Assembly: GCA_050084985.1 (NCBI GenBank)
Contig: JBITNC010000001.1
Location: 25,606,001-25,670,000, forward strand
Source of the DNA: Nageia nagi
Taxonomy: Eukaryota; Pinophyta
Length of the DNA: 64,000 nucleotides
Reading direction: 5' to 3'
The position numbers and the translations under genes were made by a program. Below the pieces are notes generated by a model that was not told the DNA's origin, did no database searches, and was given only the letters and a program-made list of their open reading frames with translations. Shown in pieces: positions 22,466-33,050 of the stretch (positions within the stretch are counted from its first letter, which is position 1; each line of letters begins with the position of its first letter).

Positions 22466-24455
22466 TGTTGAGTATGGTGCAGCAGTGTTGTCATTGTTGT
22501 CAACATGATAAAATCAGTGTGCATAAGGTTCATATGGTTGCACGTGTCAAAGAAATAACATCGACAAGATCTACAAAGTTGTCGGATGCAAAAACGATAA
22601 AGGGACCAAAAGTTGTCATGAGGTACCAAAAGTTGTCAAGAGGGCCAAATTACAAATGGAAGGTGATGGACAGCAAGAGATGGTTTGGATCAGTTTTTGG
22701 GTTGATAAAAAAACTTGTGTGAAGCATTTGAACGGTTAAATTTCATGTTGGTTCAGTTTTGGGCACTCTTGTGGATTATGGTGCAGTCAAAAATTTGTGT
22801 AAAATTGGCTTCGTACAATTTGAATTGCAAGCAAACAGTGATGAATTAGAGGTTTAAATTCAAATAATATATAGTAATATATACCAAGAAGGTGTGGTCC
22901 AAATTTCTTAGCAAGATGATAATCGAGGAAGAAATGGTACAAGCTGCAAAATGCCACTCCGTAACATTTTGACTGTTTGAGCATAAATTTTGGAAATAGT
23001 AGGTTGGTTATTTTGAGCTCTAAAAGTATTCAAATTTAGAATTTCAAAGTTTTTACATGTATAAATTGATTAGATGAACAACTTTGTCTTTTGAACCATC
23101 TTGATTTGAGGCCTTGAACTATGAGAACCTATAACTTGCACAAATCCAAGCATAATAAAATACCTGTGAAATCTGTGTCGGAGGCCACTTTGCGAAAAGT
23201 GCTGTGTGCAAACTATGAAGATTTAAAGCTTAAAATTTTTCTAGAATGTAGTTGGTTATATGAAGAACATGTGGTCCAAAGTTCATGTTAAACCCTGCAC
23301 TCAGTAAGAAGTTATAGCTCATCGAAAAAGCTGTTAGAGCTTCTTTTTTTTTTTCTTAATTTTCCAGTTTTGGCCGACAATGGTTTTTAAGTGACAAGCA
23401 AAAATGAATAGTGTGTATGGTTTGAAAAAATGCTCTTTCCTTTTATTTTATATCTCAGTTATCGCACTTCTATTTAAGGCTCAAGAGTTCTTTTATCATG
23501 TGACATTTTTAAAAAAAAAAAAAAACCAAGAGAGGAGAAGATAAAAAGATAGATTCGAGCTTTGAAAGATTTTTCGGCATCTATGTGAAATTCGTCATAC
23601 CATTTTGTGCCATATGGACATAGAACACGCGTTCTGAGTGCATTCGAGGTATTATCTTCAACCAGTTCGAATAAATTCAGATTTTTCTGGGTTTGTGTTT
23701 TGGCAGTGTAGTTTGTTATTGAGAGGTGTGTGAAGCATGTATGAGTAAAGGATATCTCAAAAATGAATGTTTTCTTGATAATTATATAAGTGTTGAAAGT
23801 TCTAGATGTTTGTGAGAAATTATATCAATTTTGATTCAGAATATGAGGAGTTTTATTGGTGAAAAATAACGATAGCCCTTTCAGTGATATGAGCAACAGT
23901 TTCTTGATCTGATTTTGAGCATTTTTCAGTAGACAGGAATCCAAAGCAAATGTGTATGAATTAAAAGGGGTTTCAGATTACAGATGAATAGAGAGCTATT
24001 GGCATGAGCATAAAGAAAATAGAATATGATTTAGATTGTATTTTGTGAGAAAAGTTTTGAGCTAGACCATTCCGGGTCTTGGGTAACTGGTTATCAATCT
24101 TTCATTCCATCTTATTAAATCTGTCAAGTGGGTGCTTGGCAAGTGGAGTTGGTGCTCCTTGCAGTGGGTGCTGCAAAGCTTAGGGGTTGGTGCTCCTTTT
24201 AGTTGGTGCTGATAAATTATGTGTAAAGTTGGTGCTTTACAATGGCTGGATTTGGATTGAAGTCCAAGCAGTCTTTTTCGGGGATGTAGCCACATTGGTG
24301 AACCTCGTTATATCTTGTGTTATGTGTTTGCTATCTTAGTGTGCTTGCTCTATTTGGTTTTATTTCTCTACTACACTATTTAAAGTTTCCAGATTTAAAT
24401 TTTTAAAATTAAAACACTGATTCACCCCCCTCTCAGTGTCACGCATAGTTCAACA
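22466..24455 (+). repeat. Element B LTR 3 (outer 3' LTR)
   Basis: 1990 bp, TGTTGAGTAT...TTCAACA, followed by GTTAT. It matches LTR 2 closely up to about 23236, then diverges from both LTR 1 and LTR 2 (TTCTAGAATG, AAAATGAATAG, GACATTTTTAAAA, GTAAAGG), as an independent 3' LTR would. Confidence 0.95.
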
Positions 24456-24460
24456 GTTAT
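24456..24460. repeat. Target site duplication (right) of element B array: GTTAT
   Basis: Second copy of GTTAT, partner of 7787-7791. The element A sequence resumes here, as shown by the unbroken homologous stretch in copy C at about 60007. Confidence 0.9.
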
Positions 24461-24549
24461 CACAAATATGAATTCAACATAAGAATATAAACTTCACTCC
24501 CCCTTGAGGGTAACTTCACCAACCCAATAGCATCCCTAAGCTTACTAAA

Positions 24550-25450
24550 CTAAGCTTTTGGGAGGGGCTTGGTGAACAAATCAGCAAAGTTTAAGGTGGA
24601 TGGAAAATACTTTAGGTGTGTGATGCCATCAAGAACCTTCTCCCTAATAAAATAGGCATGGATTTTGACATGTTTTGTTCTTTAATGGAATATAAGATTC
24701 TTAGCCAAAGAAATAGTTGATTGATAATCTGAAGAAATCAAAGATGAGCGACCTTGCTCATACCTAATTTCTTTCAAAATATGCCTTATCCAAATGGATT
24801 CTTAGGATGCAATAGACATGGCATGATATTCAACTTCTATGGTAGAAAGAGAAATAATAGGTTGTTTCTTGGAAGCCTAAGATATAACACATGAACCAAT
24901 GCTAAACACATACATAGAGGTTGATTTCCTATCATCTTTATCTCCCTCATAGTTATAATTTGATAATCTAGAGAGAACAAATGAGGGCAACTTAGAATAC
25001 TTGAGAGTAAGATCTTTAGTCCCTACAACATACCTTAAGATTTTCTTAACAGCATCAAGGTGCTCAACATATGGTTTCTAGATGAATCGTGCCATCAAAT
25101 TCACTGTAAAGGTAATATCTAGCCTAGATATAGTTAAATACAAAAGACTACCAATTAATTACATGTAAGTTGTAGCATCAGCTAATTAAGAGTTAGAACT
25201 TAGAGAAATAGTGATTCTAAAAGAGATTAGGATTATAGCATATCTACACTCCTCCATTTCAAAATTCTATAAGATGTATGATATATACTTAAGTTGATTG
25301 AGATAAGTACAATCCTTGTATTAATACACTTGCATTCCAATATAGTAGTTTGGATATGCACCCTTGAATGATTTCATCATTATTTATAGTTATTAGAAGA
25401 TCATCCACATAAAGGATAATCAAGACCACATCTTTCTCTTGATTAAGTAC
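24550..25450 (-). pseudogene. Element A reverse transcriptase 3' half and RNase H
   Basis: On the minus strand, the RT catalytic box YVDDL is intact at 25400-25411. The connection and RNase H regions follow with many stops. Pol ends in the conserved ADLFTKPLPKA with its stop at 24550-24552. The damage is heavier here than in the RT N-terminus. Confidence 0.7.
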
Positions 25451-25525
25451 ATATATATCAGAGTTAAAAAAATAGTTGGAGAAACCAATATCTACAAAGT
25501 ACCTAAAATATTTTTTATACTAAGC

Positions 25526-26038
25526 TCAAGGTGCTTGCTTAAGTCCATACAATGACTTCTTTAGCTTGCACACCAAAGACTCTTTACCTTCCACAATAAA
25601 CCCTTCTGGTTGATTCATGAAGATTTCCACATCTAAATCACCATTGAGAAATGAACTCTTGATGTTAAGCTGAAAAACTTTCCATCCTTGAGTTACAAAA
25701 AGAGCAAGGATAATCCTCACAATAGGCATGTTTACCATAGGAGCAAAGGTTTCCTCATAATCTACACTATATTTTTAAGCAAAACCTATAGCTACTAATT
25801 TTGCCTTATATTTCTTAATATCTCCATCTGAATTGAACTTGATCTTATAGACCCACTTATTACTAATCACATTATTCTCATTGGGATAAGGAATGAAGTC
25901 CCAAGTTTTATTTTTCATAAGCACCTTATATTCCACTTTCATAGCTTCCATCCAGCATTTGTGCTTTAAAGCTTCTTTGAAGGTTGAGGGCTCATGCTTA
26001 TTATCAATCTTAGCAAATAAGGATTTGTTCAAGGTCAT
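25526..26038 (-). pseudogene. Element A reverse transcriptase N-terminal half
   Basis: RVT_2 start: KTWDFIPYPNENNVISNKWV and KAKLVAIGFA (26038-25775). After a stop comes PIVRIILALF with QLNIKSSFLNG (25738-25526), then YGLKQAP. The first RT catalytic Asp (Q-x-D-V-K-x-A-F-L-N-G in the family) is Asn here; copy C keeps Asp at the same place (FDVKSAFLNG). RT would copy the element RNA; this substitution alone should abolish it. Confidence 0.85.
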
Positions 26039-26079
26039 ACTCCTTGTTACCCTTTGTGTTGGAGAATTTTGCTTTTAAG

Positions 26080-27300
26080 GTGACTTTTCTACACTAATAT
26101 CTAACCAACTAGGTGTAATAAAAGAGTTCTCTAGATCATTAACATTCTTATTTAGAAGCAAATTCTTTAAGAAATTCATTAAACTTTACAATCCTTGAAA
26201 TGAACACTATTTTATAGGATGGAGAGAAGAGCCTATAGCCTCTATGATGACTATCATAATCCATAAAGATGTATTTTCTAGTTTTTTATCTAACTTCTCC
26301 CTTTTTTCAGAAACAATGTAGGAGAATGCTTCACAACCAAACACCCTAAGGTGATAAATGTTAAGCTTTCTTCCTAACTATGCCTTAAAAAGAGTTTTAC
26401 CCTAAATAGCTTTTGTGAGACATCTATTCAAGGTGTAAATAGTAGTACTCATAGCTTCACCCCACAAGAATTTAGAAAGATTACCCAACATGCATCTAGC
26501 CATATCCATAAATATTCTATTTTTCCTTTTGAAAACACTATTCTACTGAGGAGTGTAAGGAATCATAAATTATCTCTTGATTCCATACTTAGCATAATAG
26601 TCATTGAACTCATTGCTATTATATTCTCCCCTATTATTTGATCTCAACATCTTGATTTTAAGCTTACTTTGATTCTTAACAAAGACCTTAAAAAATTTAA
26701 AACTCTCAAAGGTTTGATCCTTATGCTTAAGTAGAATCTCAAAGGTCATCCTACTAAAGTCATCAATAAAGGTCAAGATGTAATATGCTCCTCTAAGTGA
26801 TTTAGTCTAAAATGGACCCATTAAATCTAAATGCACAAGTTTAAGAGGTTGAGATGCTCTTGTTGCTTTATCTTTTTCAAACTTTTATTTATGCATCTTA
26901 CCAAGAATGCACTTCTCGCATAGACTAACTGAAGGAGAAATTGAAGACAAACCTTTCATAAGTTCTTGGTATTTCATGACTTGAATACTCTTGTAGTTAA
27001 GGTGCCATAAATGATGGTGCCAAAGATTTCCTTTAGAACATAAACTAAAAGTAAGACACAACTTTGATGGAACTTGATCCATGATGTAGAGGTTATCTTT
27101 CATAGATCCTTTAACCAAAGTGTCAAGTCCTTTCTTAATGCACCAAGATTTAGATTTGAACTCAAAAGAGTACCCTTTTCTAGCAACTTGAATCATGGAG
27201 AGAAGGTTCATCCTAAGCTTAGGAACATAGAGCACATTATCAAGGACCTTCCTGTGAATCAATACACTCCCAATTCCTTATACTTCAAAGGTGGAGTTAT
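26080..27300 (-). pseudogene. Element A integrase region
   Basis: Pre-integrase text VLYVPKLRMNLLS, the zinc-binding part (LWHHHLWHLNYKS, C-E-K-C-x-L-G-K-x-H) at 27262-26885, then the rve core at 26776-26570 with FIDDFSRMTF. The second catalytic position reads LRSNNRGEY: Asn (AAT) where active Copia integrases have Asp. The C-terminal part continues to about 26080 with several stops. Copy C has the same Asn. Confidence 0.85.
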
Positions 27301-27359
27301 TACCTATTACAATAGCATCTTTTCTATACTTATGAAAGTTTTCAACTTTTCCTTTTCCA

Positions 27360-27420
27360 AGCATAGGTGATTAGTGCAACCAAAATCAACAATCCAATCA
27401 AATGAAAAAGAGTAAGACAT
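27360..27420 (-). pseudogene. Element A protease active site (mutated)
   Basis: Minus-strand text WIVDFGCTNH. The catalytic D-S/T-G triplet is D-F-G here (codons at 27379-27387), a change of TCT to TTT that removes the Ser/Thr of the aspartic protease motif. Confidence 0.7.
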
Positions 27421-27469
27421 GAAGTAGAGCATCATAGAAAAACCAACATGAATATTCTTCTTTCTTTTG

Positions 27470-28425
27470 AAGTTCTTTACATTTCTATTACCTTTATTCT
27501 TTTCTTCTCTTTTCTTTTTATAGCAATCAACTTCTTTGTGACCTTGTATGCCATAATAGTTACAATTACCATCAAATTTTTCCTTAGGATATGGATTTTT
27601 TGCTTTGCTTTTTCCATCTCTTTACTTGAAATGGTTGTTGTTGTCATTGTTCCTATTGTTGTGTTATTGTTTCTATTGTTCCTACTATTGTGGTTATTAT
27701 TTTTGTTGTTCCTACTACTATTGTAGCCATTGCCTCTTTTCTCAAACCTTTTGGAGGAAGAAGGATAAGATTTCTTTTGATCGTTGAACTTCTTCTTGAA
27801 AGGAGTTTTGGTTGCTTCAAGAGCAATGTTATTATCCTTTGGAGAAGAAATCATCATTTTATTGTTAAGGGTTTCTTCATACTTCAATAGGTGCTTAGAA
27901 AGGTTTTCAAGGGAGAATACTTCTTCATCATCAAGCCTTATTTCCATAACTGTTACAAAGTTTTCAACTTTGAAGAAAGGCTTTGAAGAATGATGAATAC
28001 CATGAACTCATCATTGATCGAATTGCATCCACAAGTAACAAGTTGAGTCCTTAGGTCAATGATTTTGTTCAAGTAGATAGCCACATTTTTATTTTCCCCT
28101 TAACAAGATTGAAGCAAATTTTGAAGAATGGTAAACCTTCTTGAAATATTTGGACCAAGATAGATTTTTTTAAGCTTATCCCAAGCTTCCTTTATCGAGG
28201 TTGAAGAGGAAACCATTAGGAGCACATCATCTAAAATTGCATGGTAAATCATGAAAGTTGCCAACTCATTCTTTGTGTTGTAAGCCTCTAGTGCCTTCTC
28301 ATCTGTAGAAGGTACAAGGTTCTCATTCATTATTTTTCAAAGCTTCCTTATCTGTAATTTAGCTCTCATTCATGGTTCCCAAATCTGAAAGTTGGTACCA
28401 TCAAGAATGTGTTTGGAGAAAATAA
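27470..28425 (-). pseudogene. Element A gag
   Basis: The N-terminal part (28425-28100) matches UBN2-type Copia gag (ELATFMIYHAILDD, SIKEAWDKLKKIY). The middle and C-terminal part (27947-27477) has ENLSKHLLKYEE and then an Asn/Arg/Ser low-complexity run. A zinc knuckle near 27510-27560 reads C-N-Y-Y-G-I-Q-G-H-x4-C: its second Cys is Tyr (TAT for TGT), so it could not bind zinc normally. The Asn-rich run also produces spurious plus-strand hydrophobic frames (27448-27726), which are shadows. Confidence 0.8.
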
Positions 28426-29339
28426 ATCTCCCACTAGCTACACAAGAATGTGAAAATAAATAAGCATGTGGTTTAATAAATAATATTAAATGTTAATTTT
28501 GAACCAAGTAAATAATACATGTTACATTTAATGCTAAATACATGCTTGATTTGATTTATAAGTGCAAATGTTTTACAACTCAAATAATAACCCATGTACC
28601 CAAATATATTTTTCATCTCAAGAATTGTATATGTAGAGTGACATTGTTGAGTCTTGTTTTCTTGTCTAAAATTAGGCCTTCACCTGGATACCCACATAAA
28701 AGGAGCCCAAGTACTACTAATCTTCAACCAGTTTACCTTGGTTAGTTTTATACTCTCACAAGGAGAAGTACCTACTATTTTCTAAGGTTGTAATGTTTAT
28801 TGGATTAGCTAAATTATTAATCTTGATTAGGTTTCAAGTTGTCCTCCTAGGTTATCAAGATATCCCTAAATGGACATTTGGACATGTGGTATCACTACAC
28901 ACATGCTTATCCACCTATTGGAGTTATATCTATACCAATAGAGGACTTAGGGGGAATTGAGAAGCATGGAATTTTCACCATTTGGATCATCATACTTAAA
29001 GGCTCCAGTCCATCTATCCTCACCTCATGGCTCCCCAAACAAGTCATGTTGCAGAATGTACATGCGAATGTGTTCATTTTAGGGGGTTTCTTATTTCAAT
29101 GTTTGCATTTTTGTTTTTACAAGCAAATGAAGAAAAATATGAAACATGAAGTAAAAAGCATAAATAAAGCATCATCCATTTAAAAAATTTGAAACCTAAG
29201 TGTTCAATGGGTTTTGTTTACCAACCCCTAAAGAATACTTTTACATCATTCCTAATTTTGCACAAGTTCATTCCATATTTTGAAAAATAAAATTAAGGAG
29301 TCATCAAATGCATTATTCCCATAACTTAAAATTTTTTAG

Positions 29340-29770
29340 TAAGCATGCATCATCAAAAAAAAAATTAAGTTCTAAGCATGTATCATTAACTTCTACATTT
29401 ATGTACTAAACATGCATCATTTAAGCATAAGCATGCATTTAAAAAATTTAAGTACTAAACATAAGCAAAAAGCATGCATTAACTTAAAAAATTTAAGAAC
29501 TAAGCATAAGCAAGGAGCATGCAGTAATTTAACTTTAAAAATTTAAGTAGAAATCATGCATTATTTACTTAATTTGCATAAGTAAATTGCATCATAACTT
29601 AAGTACTAAACATAAGTACTAAGCATGATTCATTTAAGCATAATCATGCATTAACTTAACAATTAAGTAAGGAGCATGTATCTTTCATCTTAAAAATTAA
29701 GTAAGGAACATGCATTATTTAGCTTAAAAAATTAAGTAATGAGCTTGCATCATAAAATTTAAGTAATGCA
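29340..29770. repeat. Degenerate AAGCATGCAT...AATTTAAGTA repeats
   Basis: AGCATGCATYA alternates with AAAAATTTAAGTA/ACTAAGCATAAG in irregular units of about 35-55 bases, ten or more times. The units are too diverged for a clean consensus by eye. Confidence 0.55.
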
Positions 29771-30574
29771 TTATTCCCATAGTTTTTAAAGAGGCATAAA
29801 AATTTCTAAAGTAGAAATGATCAAAGATTTAAGTAAAGAAACTCATAAATATTCCTCTCCCCCTTTTTTAACTTTTAAAAATTGATCCCTTCAATGAATG
29901 CTCATGAAAAAAATTACCACTATTGCCAAAAATTAACTTTCTCCATTTAAACAAGTAATCATAATTAAGCCTCAAGGAAATTAATGACTAGTACTAAATT
30001 TTGTAAGAGGAATGCATGGACACAAAAGAATAGCATTTAATATGAAAGATAAGCCCACACTGCACTTGAATGTACCCACCAAATTTAATACTTTTTATAT
30101 TTTTACTCCACGCATTAGACTAACCATGCATTTCATGATGAGAAAAAAAAGGACTTGCTCGTAAAAAAATATTATTACAAAAAAAATCCATCAAGAATCA
30201 TTAAGAAAATTGGTAGAAGAGGATTTCTAAAAAAATAAACATAGGGTAGAGAGAATGGAGGAAGAGAGGAGGGAGAAAAGGGCTACACACAAGCGAAAGA
30301 GGGAAGAGCAAGTGAAGAAGATTAGAGTGAGTGAAGGTGGTCGTAAAGGTGGCCATGGAGGTGGCCAAAAGTATGTCCATAGAGTGAGGTTAGAGAGGTC
30401 ACATTGAAGAGGGGAGAAGGGTGGAGAGGCCCTTGCATAAAGCTACAAAGGAGAAGGCTAGCATTGGAATGCTAGCCACACAACTAAGATAGCTGGCAAC
30501 AACCTCCTCACTCACATGGCAAGTCATGGGTTCAAGTCATAAGGGTTTGGAGGCAACCAGAAAAGCAAACAATC

Positions 30575-30850
30575 ATTGAATTGAACATCAATATTTTGCT
30601 CCACTCTGATTAGATTCCTGCATACACTGATGGTGATAATTCTAAGATCATAGCCATAAATTCCATGAAAAATACAATTTATGTAAAAGCAAAAGAGTGT
30701 GAAGAATATCTATTAGCTGAGGAGTTTGTTATTCTCTTAGGAAAACATTTTACCTCAGCATATCCACAAGTCATAGGTGCTACAATAAAAATAATTGAAA
30801 AAACCATGAGAGAATCCTTATTAATGGCATACCACATCAGCATGTATTTA
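30575..30850 (+). pseudogene. Uricase (urate oxidase) fragment inside element A leader
   Basis: The plus-strand frame from 30575 reads IELNINILLHSD, a TAG at 30611-30613, IPAYTDGDNSKIIAINSMKN, then TIYVKAKECEEYLLAEEFVI and LLGKHFTSAYPQVIGATIKI. After a frameshift comes INGIPHQH. This is the plant uricase order from the N-terminal third: D-N-S-x-I-V-A-T-D-x-x-K-N-T-x-Y-V-x-A-K, E-x-F-x-I-L-L-x-K-H-F, then the PH-x-H loop. Uricase is a peroxisomal enzyme of about 300 residues that oxidises urate. Here the catalytic Thr-Asp pair (A-T-D) reads Ile-Asn, and a stop plus frameshifts are present. It runs opposite to element A. Whether introns were lost cannot be judged from the sequence alone. Confidence 0.75.
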
Positions 30851-31250
30851 TTAGTAATACAATTTTAATTATAACATACTATTGTTATTTTAAGCAAAAA
30901 TTGTATCTAACAAAATAGTGTTAGTATAGTAATAATATGTAACATATATACTAAAAAAATGTATACTAACCCCTTTAAAAAAGTTGTAGCAATTAAAAAA
31001 AAATACTAGTGACATAGAGGGTTAGTAAAAAAAAACTTTGTTAGTCATATTTTCTTTTTCCTTTTCTTTTTTTTTTAAAAAACGGACTAACAAATAACAA
31101 GTAATATGTTATTAGCATAATGTAATAATCCATAAAAATAACCAAGGAGGAGGAAATTTATACCTTCTCTTAGTTTTACTTCACTAATGGAGTGTAATAT
31201 GAGGAATGAAGAAGGATCACTAAGATGTTGAAGAAGAGCTTCCACACTAA

Positions 31251-31262
31251 GCTCTGATACCA
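31251..31262 (-). other. Primer-binding site of element A
   Basis: Minus strand TGGTATCAGAGC, a perfect match to the canonical plant initiator tRNA-Met site, two bases inside the 5' LTR end. Confidence 0.95.
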
Positions 31263-31264
31263 AA

Positions 31265-31753
31265 TGTGAGAGTTTAAATATAATATAAACAACTCTATAT
31301 TCCCATGTAAGCTCACAAATCACATCTAACAAACTCACAAAGCAATCTCACAAAGATAACACAAGATATAAGTGGTTCCTCCAACTAGGAGTACATCCAC
31401 TAACTAGATCTCACTTCATTCACAAACATGAATATCTTACAGTTCTCTTATTCTCATCTCCTAAACACTATCTTCTAGCATAACTTTACTCCACAAATGG
31501 TGTGTAATCACAAAGAGGGAGCCTTCTATTTATAGGCCAAAATCCTTCTTTGGATCACCCTTTTATCCAATGTACAAAAGCATGACATGCACATCCTTTT
31601 ACCCAAGAGGCATGCTCATGACATGGAGTGTAGGATAAGTTACATTATCATATTCACTTAAATACTTAAGGTATCAAATGATACCCTTAAGTATGAGTGA
31701 ATTTACATATAATATTACATAACCTTTACAATAATGCATTATACACTCCAACA
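31265..31753 (-). repeat. 5' LTR of element A
   Basis: 489 bp, TGTGAGAG...CCAACA on the plus strand, matching 6614-7100 with scattered differences. It is flanked by the primer-binding site on the left and CTCAT on the right. Confidence 0.9.
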
Positions 31754-31758
31754 CTCAT
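31754..31758. repeat. Target site duplication (right) of element A: CTCAT
   Basis: Second copy of CTCAT, partner of 6609-6613. Confidence 0.85.
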
Positions 31759-31789
31759 TTGGTTGACTTTGGTATCCCATATGGGGATT

Positions 31790-32910
31790 AACCTCCACAT
31801 ACTTATCTTCAATTGTTGGGGGATACCACTACATGTCATCCTATTCCTATGGAGGAGCTCATAGATCTTCAAAAATATCCTCCATCAACTAGATTTGGGA
31901 TCCCTTAAGATTATTTTACTTTAATTCCATAGTTCTCATAGTGACCAAGGATCCTATCATTTCTTCCTCCATTTCTTCTTCTACAACCATTTCTTCTTCT
32001 TCTTCCATCTCTTCATCTAATCCTTCATCATCTTTAGAGCCACCATAAATTTGCCTCTTCTTCTAGACATAGCTTCATTATCACCTTTAGTTGATATTGA
32101 GTCCTCTAGGTCTGAAGAGATGATAATTATCAAGGGCATGATAGGCTCCCTGATTTGGGTAAGACTTAGTTGTGAGCTACTACTAGAAGCATCTATGGAA
32201 ACTAGGTCTATCGAAGGAGGTTTCTACATCTATTGAATCAGATACCTCATCCTTATTGCCCTTGTAAGCTCAAAATCTACCAAGATTTTGATTAAGCCTT
32301 GATACACTAGCATTTCTCCCCTATGCTTTCTAATATATGAATCCATTTAATTGTACAGAAAGTAGGGAATATTGATCCTATACACTTCTCTAAAATGATT
32401 TAGTAGAATCAAATGAATCCTGAATAGCTCAATGTATCTACCTTCCATAGTGAATAGTTTAATAATGATTTTTGCCACCTCATCTAAGTGATACCAAATG
32501 GATGCAATTGGGTAGGCTTATTTCCTTATATTGAGAGAGATACCCCTTACTCGTAGAATGTATACACTTTAGAAATCAAAATTTGCATCTCCTTATTGTG
32601 CTTATGATCAAAATTGGCAATACCTATAGCCACTTCAATCAATTTATGGCTAATTAAAAAGTGATGCCTATCTACCATAACACTTCCACCATTCCAAGAA
32701 GCTATAACTTGCCTTTACCAAGTGGGATTATGGCCATTCAATGCATCCACAAACCCATATATGCCCCCATTACATAGACTATGCTAGATAGTTTGTTCAC
32801 TTCTAATTACTTCCCCCATAGTTGGTTCTAGTCTCTTTGACTTGTCATCCTCTTTGCATGCATCCAAAATATATAGTGGCTATGGGTGCTCCTTTTTAAC
32901 AAGTAAATTT
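31790..32910 (-). pseudogene. Unrecognised decayed coding-like region
   Basis: The minus strand gives protein-like text in shifting frames, for example HHFLISHKLIEVAIGI, FTMEGRYIELFRIHLILLNH and YQGLIKILVDFELTRAIRMR. It is followed by an acidic tract of Glu and Met residues (about 32030-31960). It resembles the accessory frames found in some plant LTR elements, but I cannot name a family. It lies next to, but beyond the end of, the LINE RT at 33051. Confidence 0.3.
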
Positions 32911-33050
32911 TGGGTTATCATCCTAGATAGCAAATCTAGGCTCTCCACTTATCATCATCATCAATGACCAACCTTTGTTCAATTCATGGCATTTGTATGG
33001 AGAGAGGGCATGTCACTTCCACACATGTGCTATTTTGGGCTTGTTTCTTA

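Larger units (their letters stand above)
7792..24455 (+). mobile_element. Tandem Sirevirus-like Copia array: LTR-internal-LTR-internal-LTR (element B)
   Basis: Three LTRs of 1984, 1988 and 1990 bp (7792-9775, 15127-17114, 22466-24455) flank two internal regions of 5351 bp each (9776-15126, 17115-22465). The repeat period is 7339 bp. One GTTAT duplication brackets the whole array. Both internal regions start with a primer-binding site and end in a purine tract. Gag is long and acidic with a coiled coil and zinc knuckles, and several polypurine-like tracts precede the 3' LTR; both are features reported for Sireviruses. All reading frames are broken, at the same places in both copies. Confidence 0.95.
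28430..31250 (-). other. Unusually long leader of element A
   Basis: 2.8 kb between the primer-binding site and gag. It holds AT-rich sequence with CATGCAT repeats (29340-29770), a purine-rich stretch (30240-30440), a plus-strand uricase fragment (30575-30850) and A/T-run sequence (30880-31090). Copia leaders are normally a few hundred bases or less, so foreign DNA has probably been added here. I could not find inverted repeats or duplications marking a separate insertion. Confidence 0.55.
6614..31753 (-). mobile_element. Ty1/Copia element A (about 8.5 kb without its insert), split by the element B array
   Basis: Minus-strand Copia element with 3' LTR 6614-7100, 5' LTR 31265-31753, a primer-binding site at 31251-31262, a purine tract next to the 3' LTR and a perfect 5-bp duplication CTCAT. 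The order on the minus strand is LTR, long leader (31250-28430), gag, protease, integrase, RT, RNase H, 3' untranslated region, LTR. The plus-strand array at 7792-24455 interrupts the 3' untranslated region, 95 bases beyond the pol stop (24550-24552). Many stops and several catalytic substitutions show that it is inactive. Three more relatives lie at 47504, 54075 and 58748. Confidence 0.9.

Noticed and set aside
27448-27726. Plus-strand hydrophobic frame resembling a membrane protein
   Set aside because: Antisense of the Asn-rich run of element A gag; low-complexity AAC/AAT codons give Leu/Val text on the other strand.
30500-30560. Possible tRNA or SINE B box (GGGTTCAAGTC near 30529)
   Set aside because: No A box, cloverleaf or A-tail around it; a single short word match.
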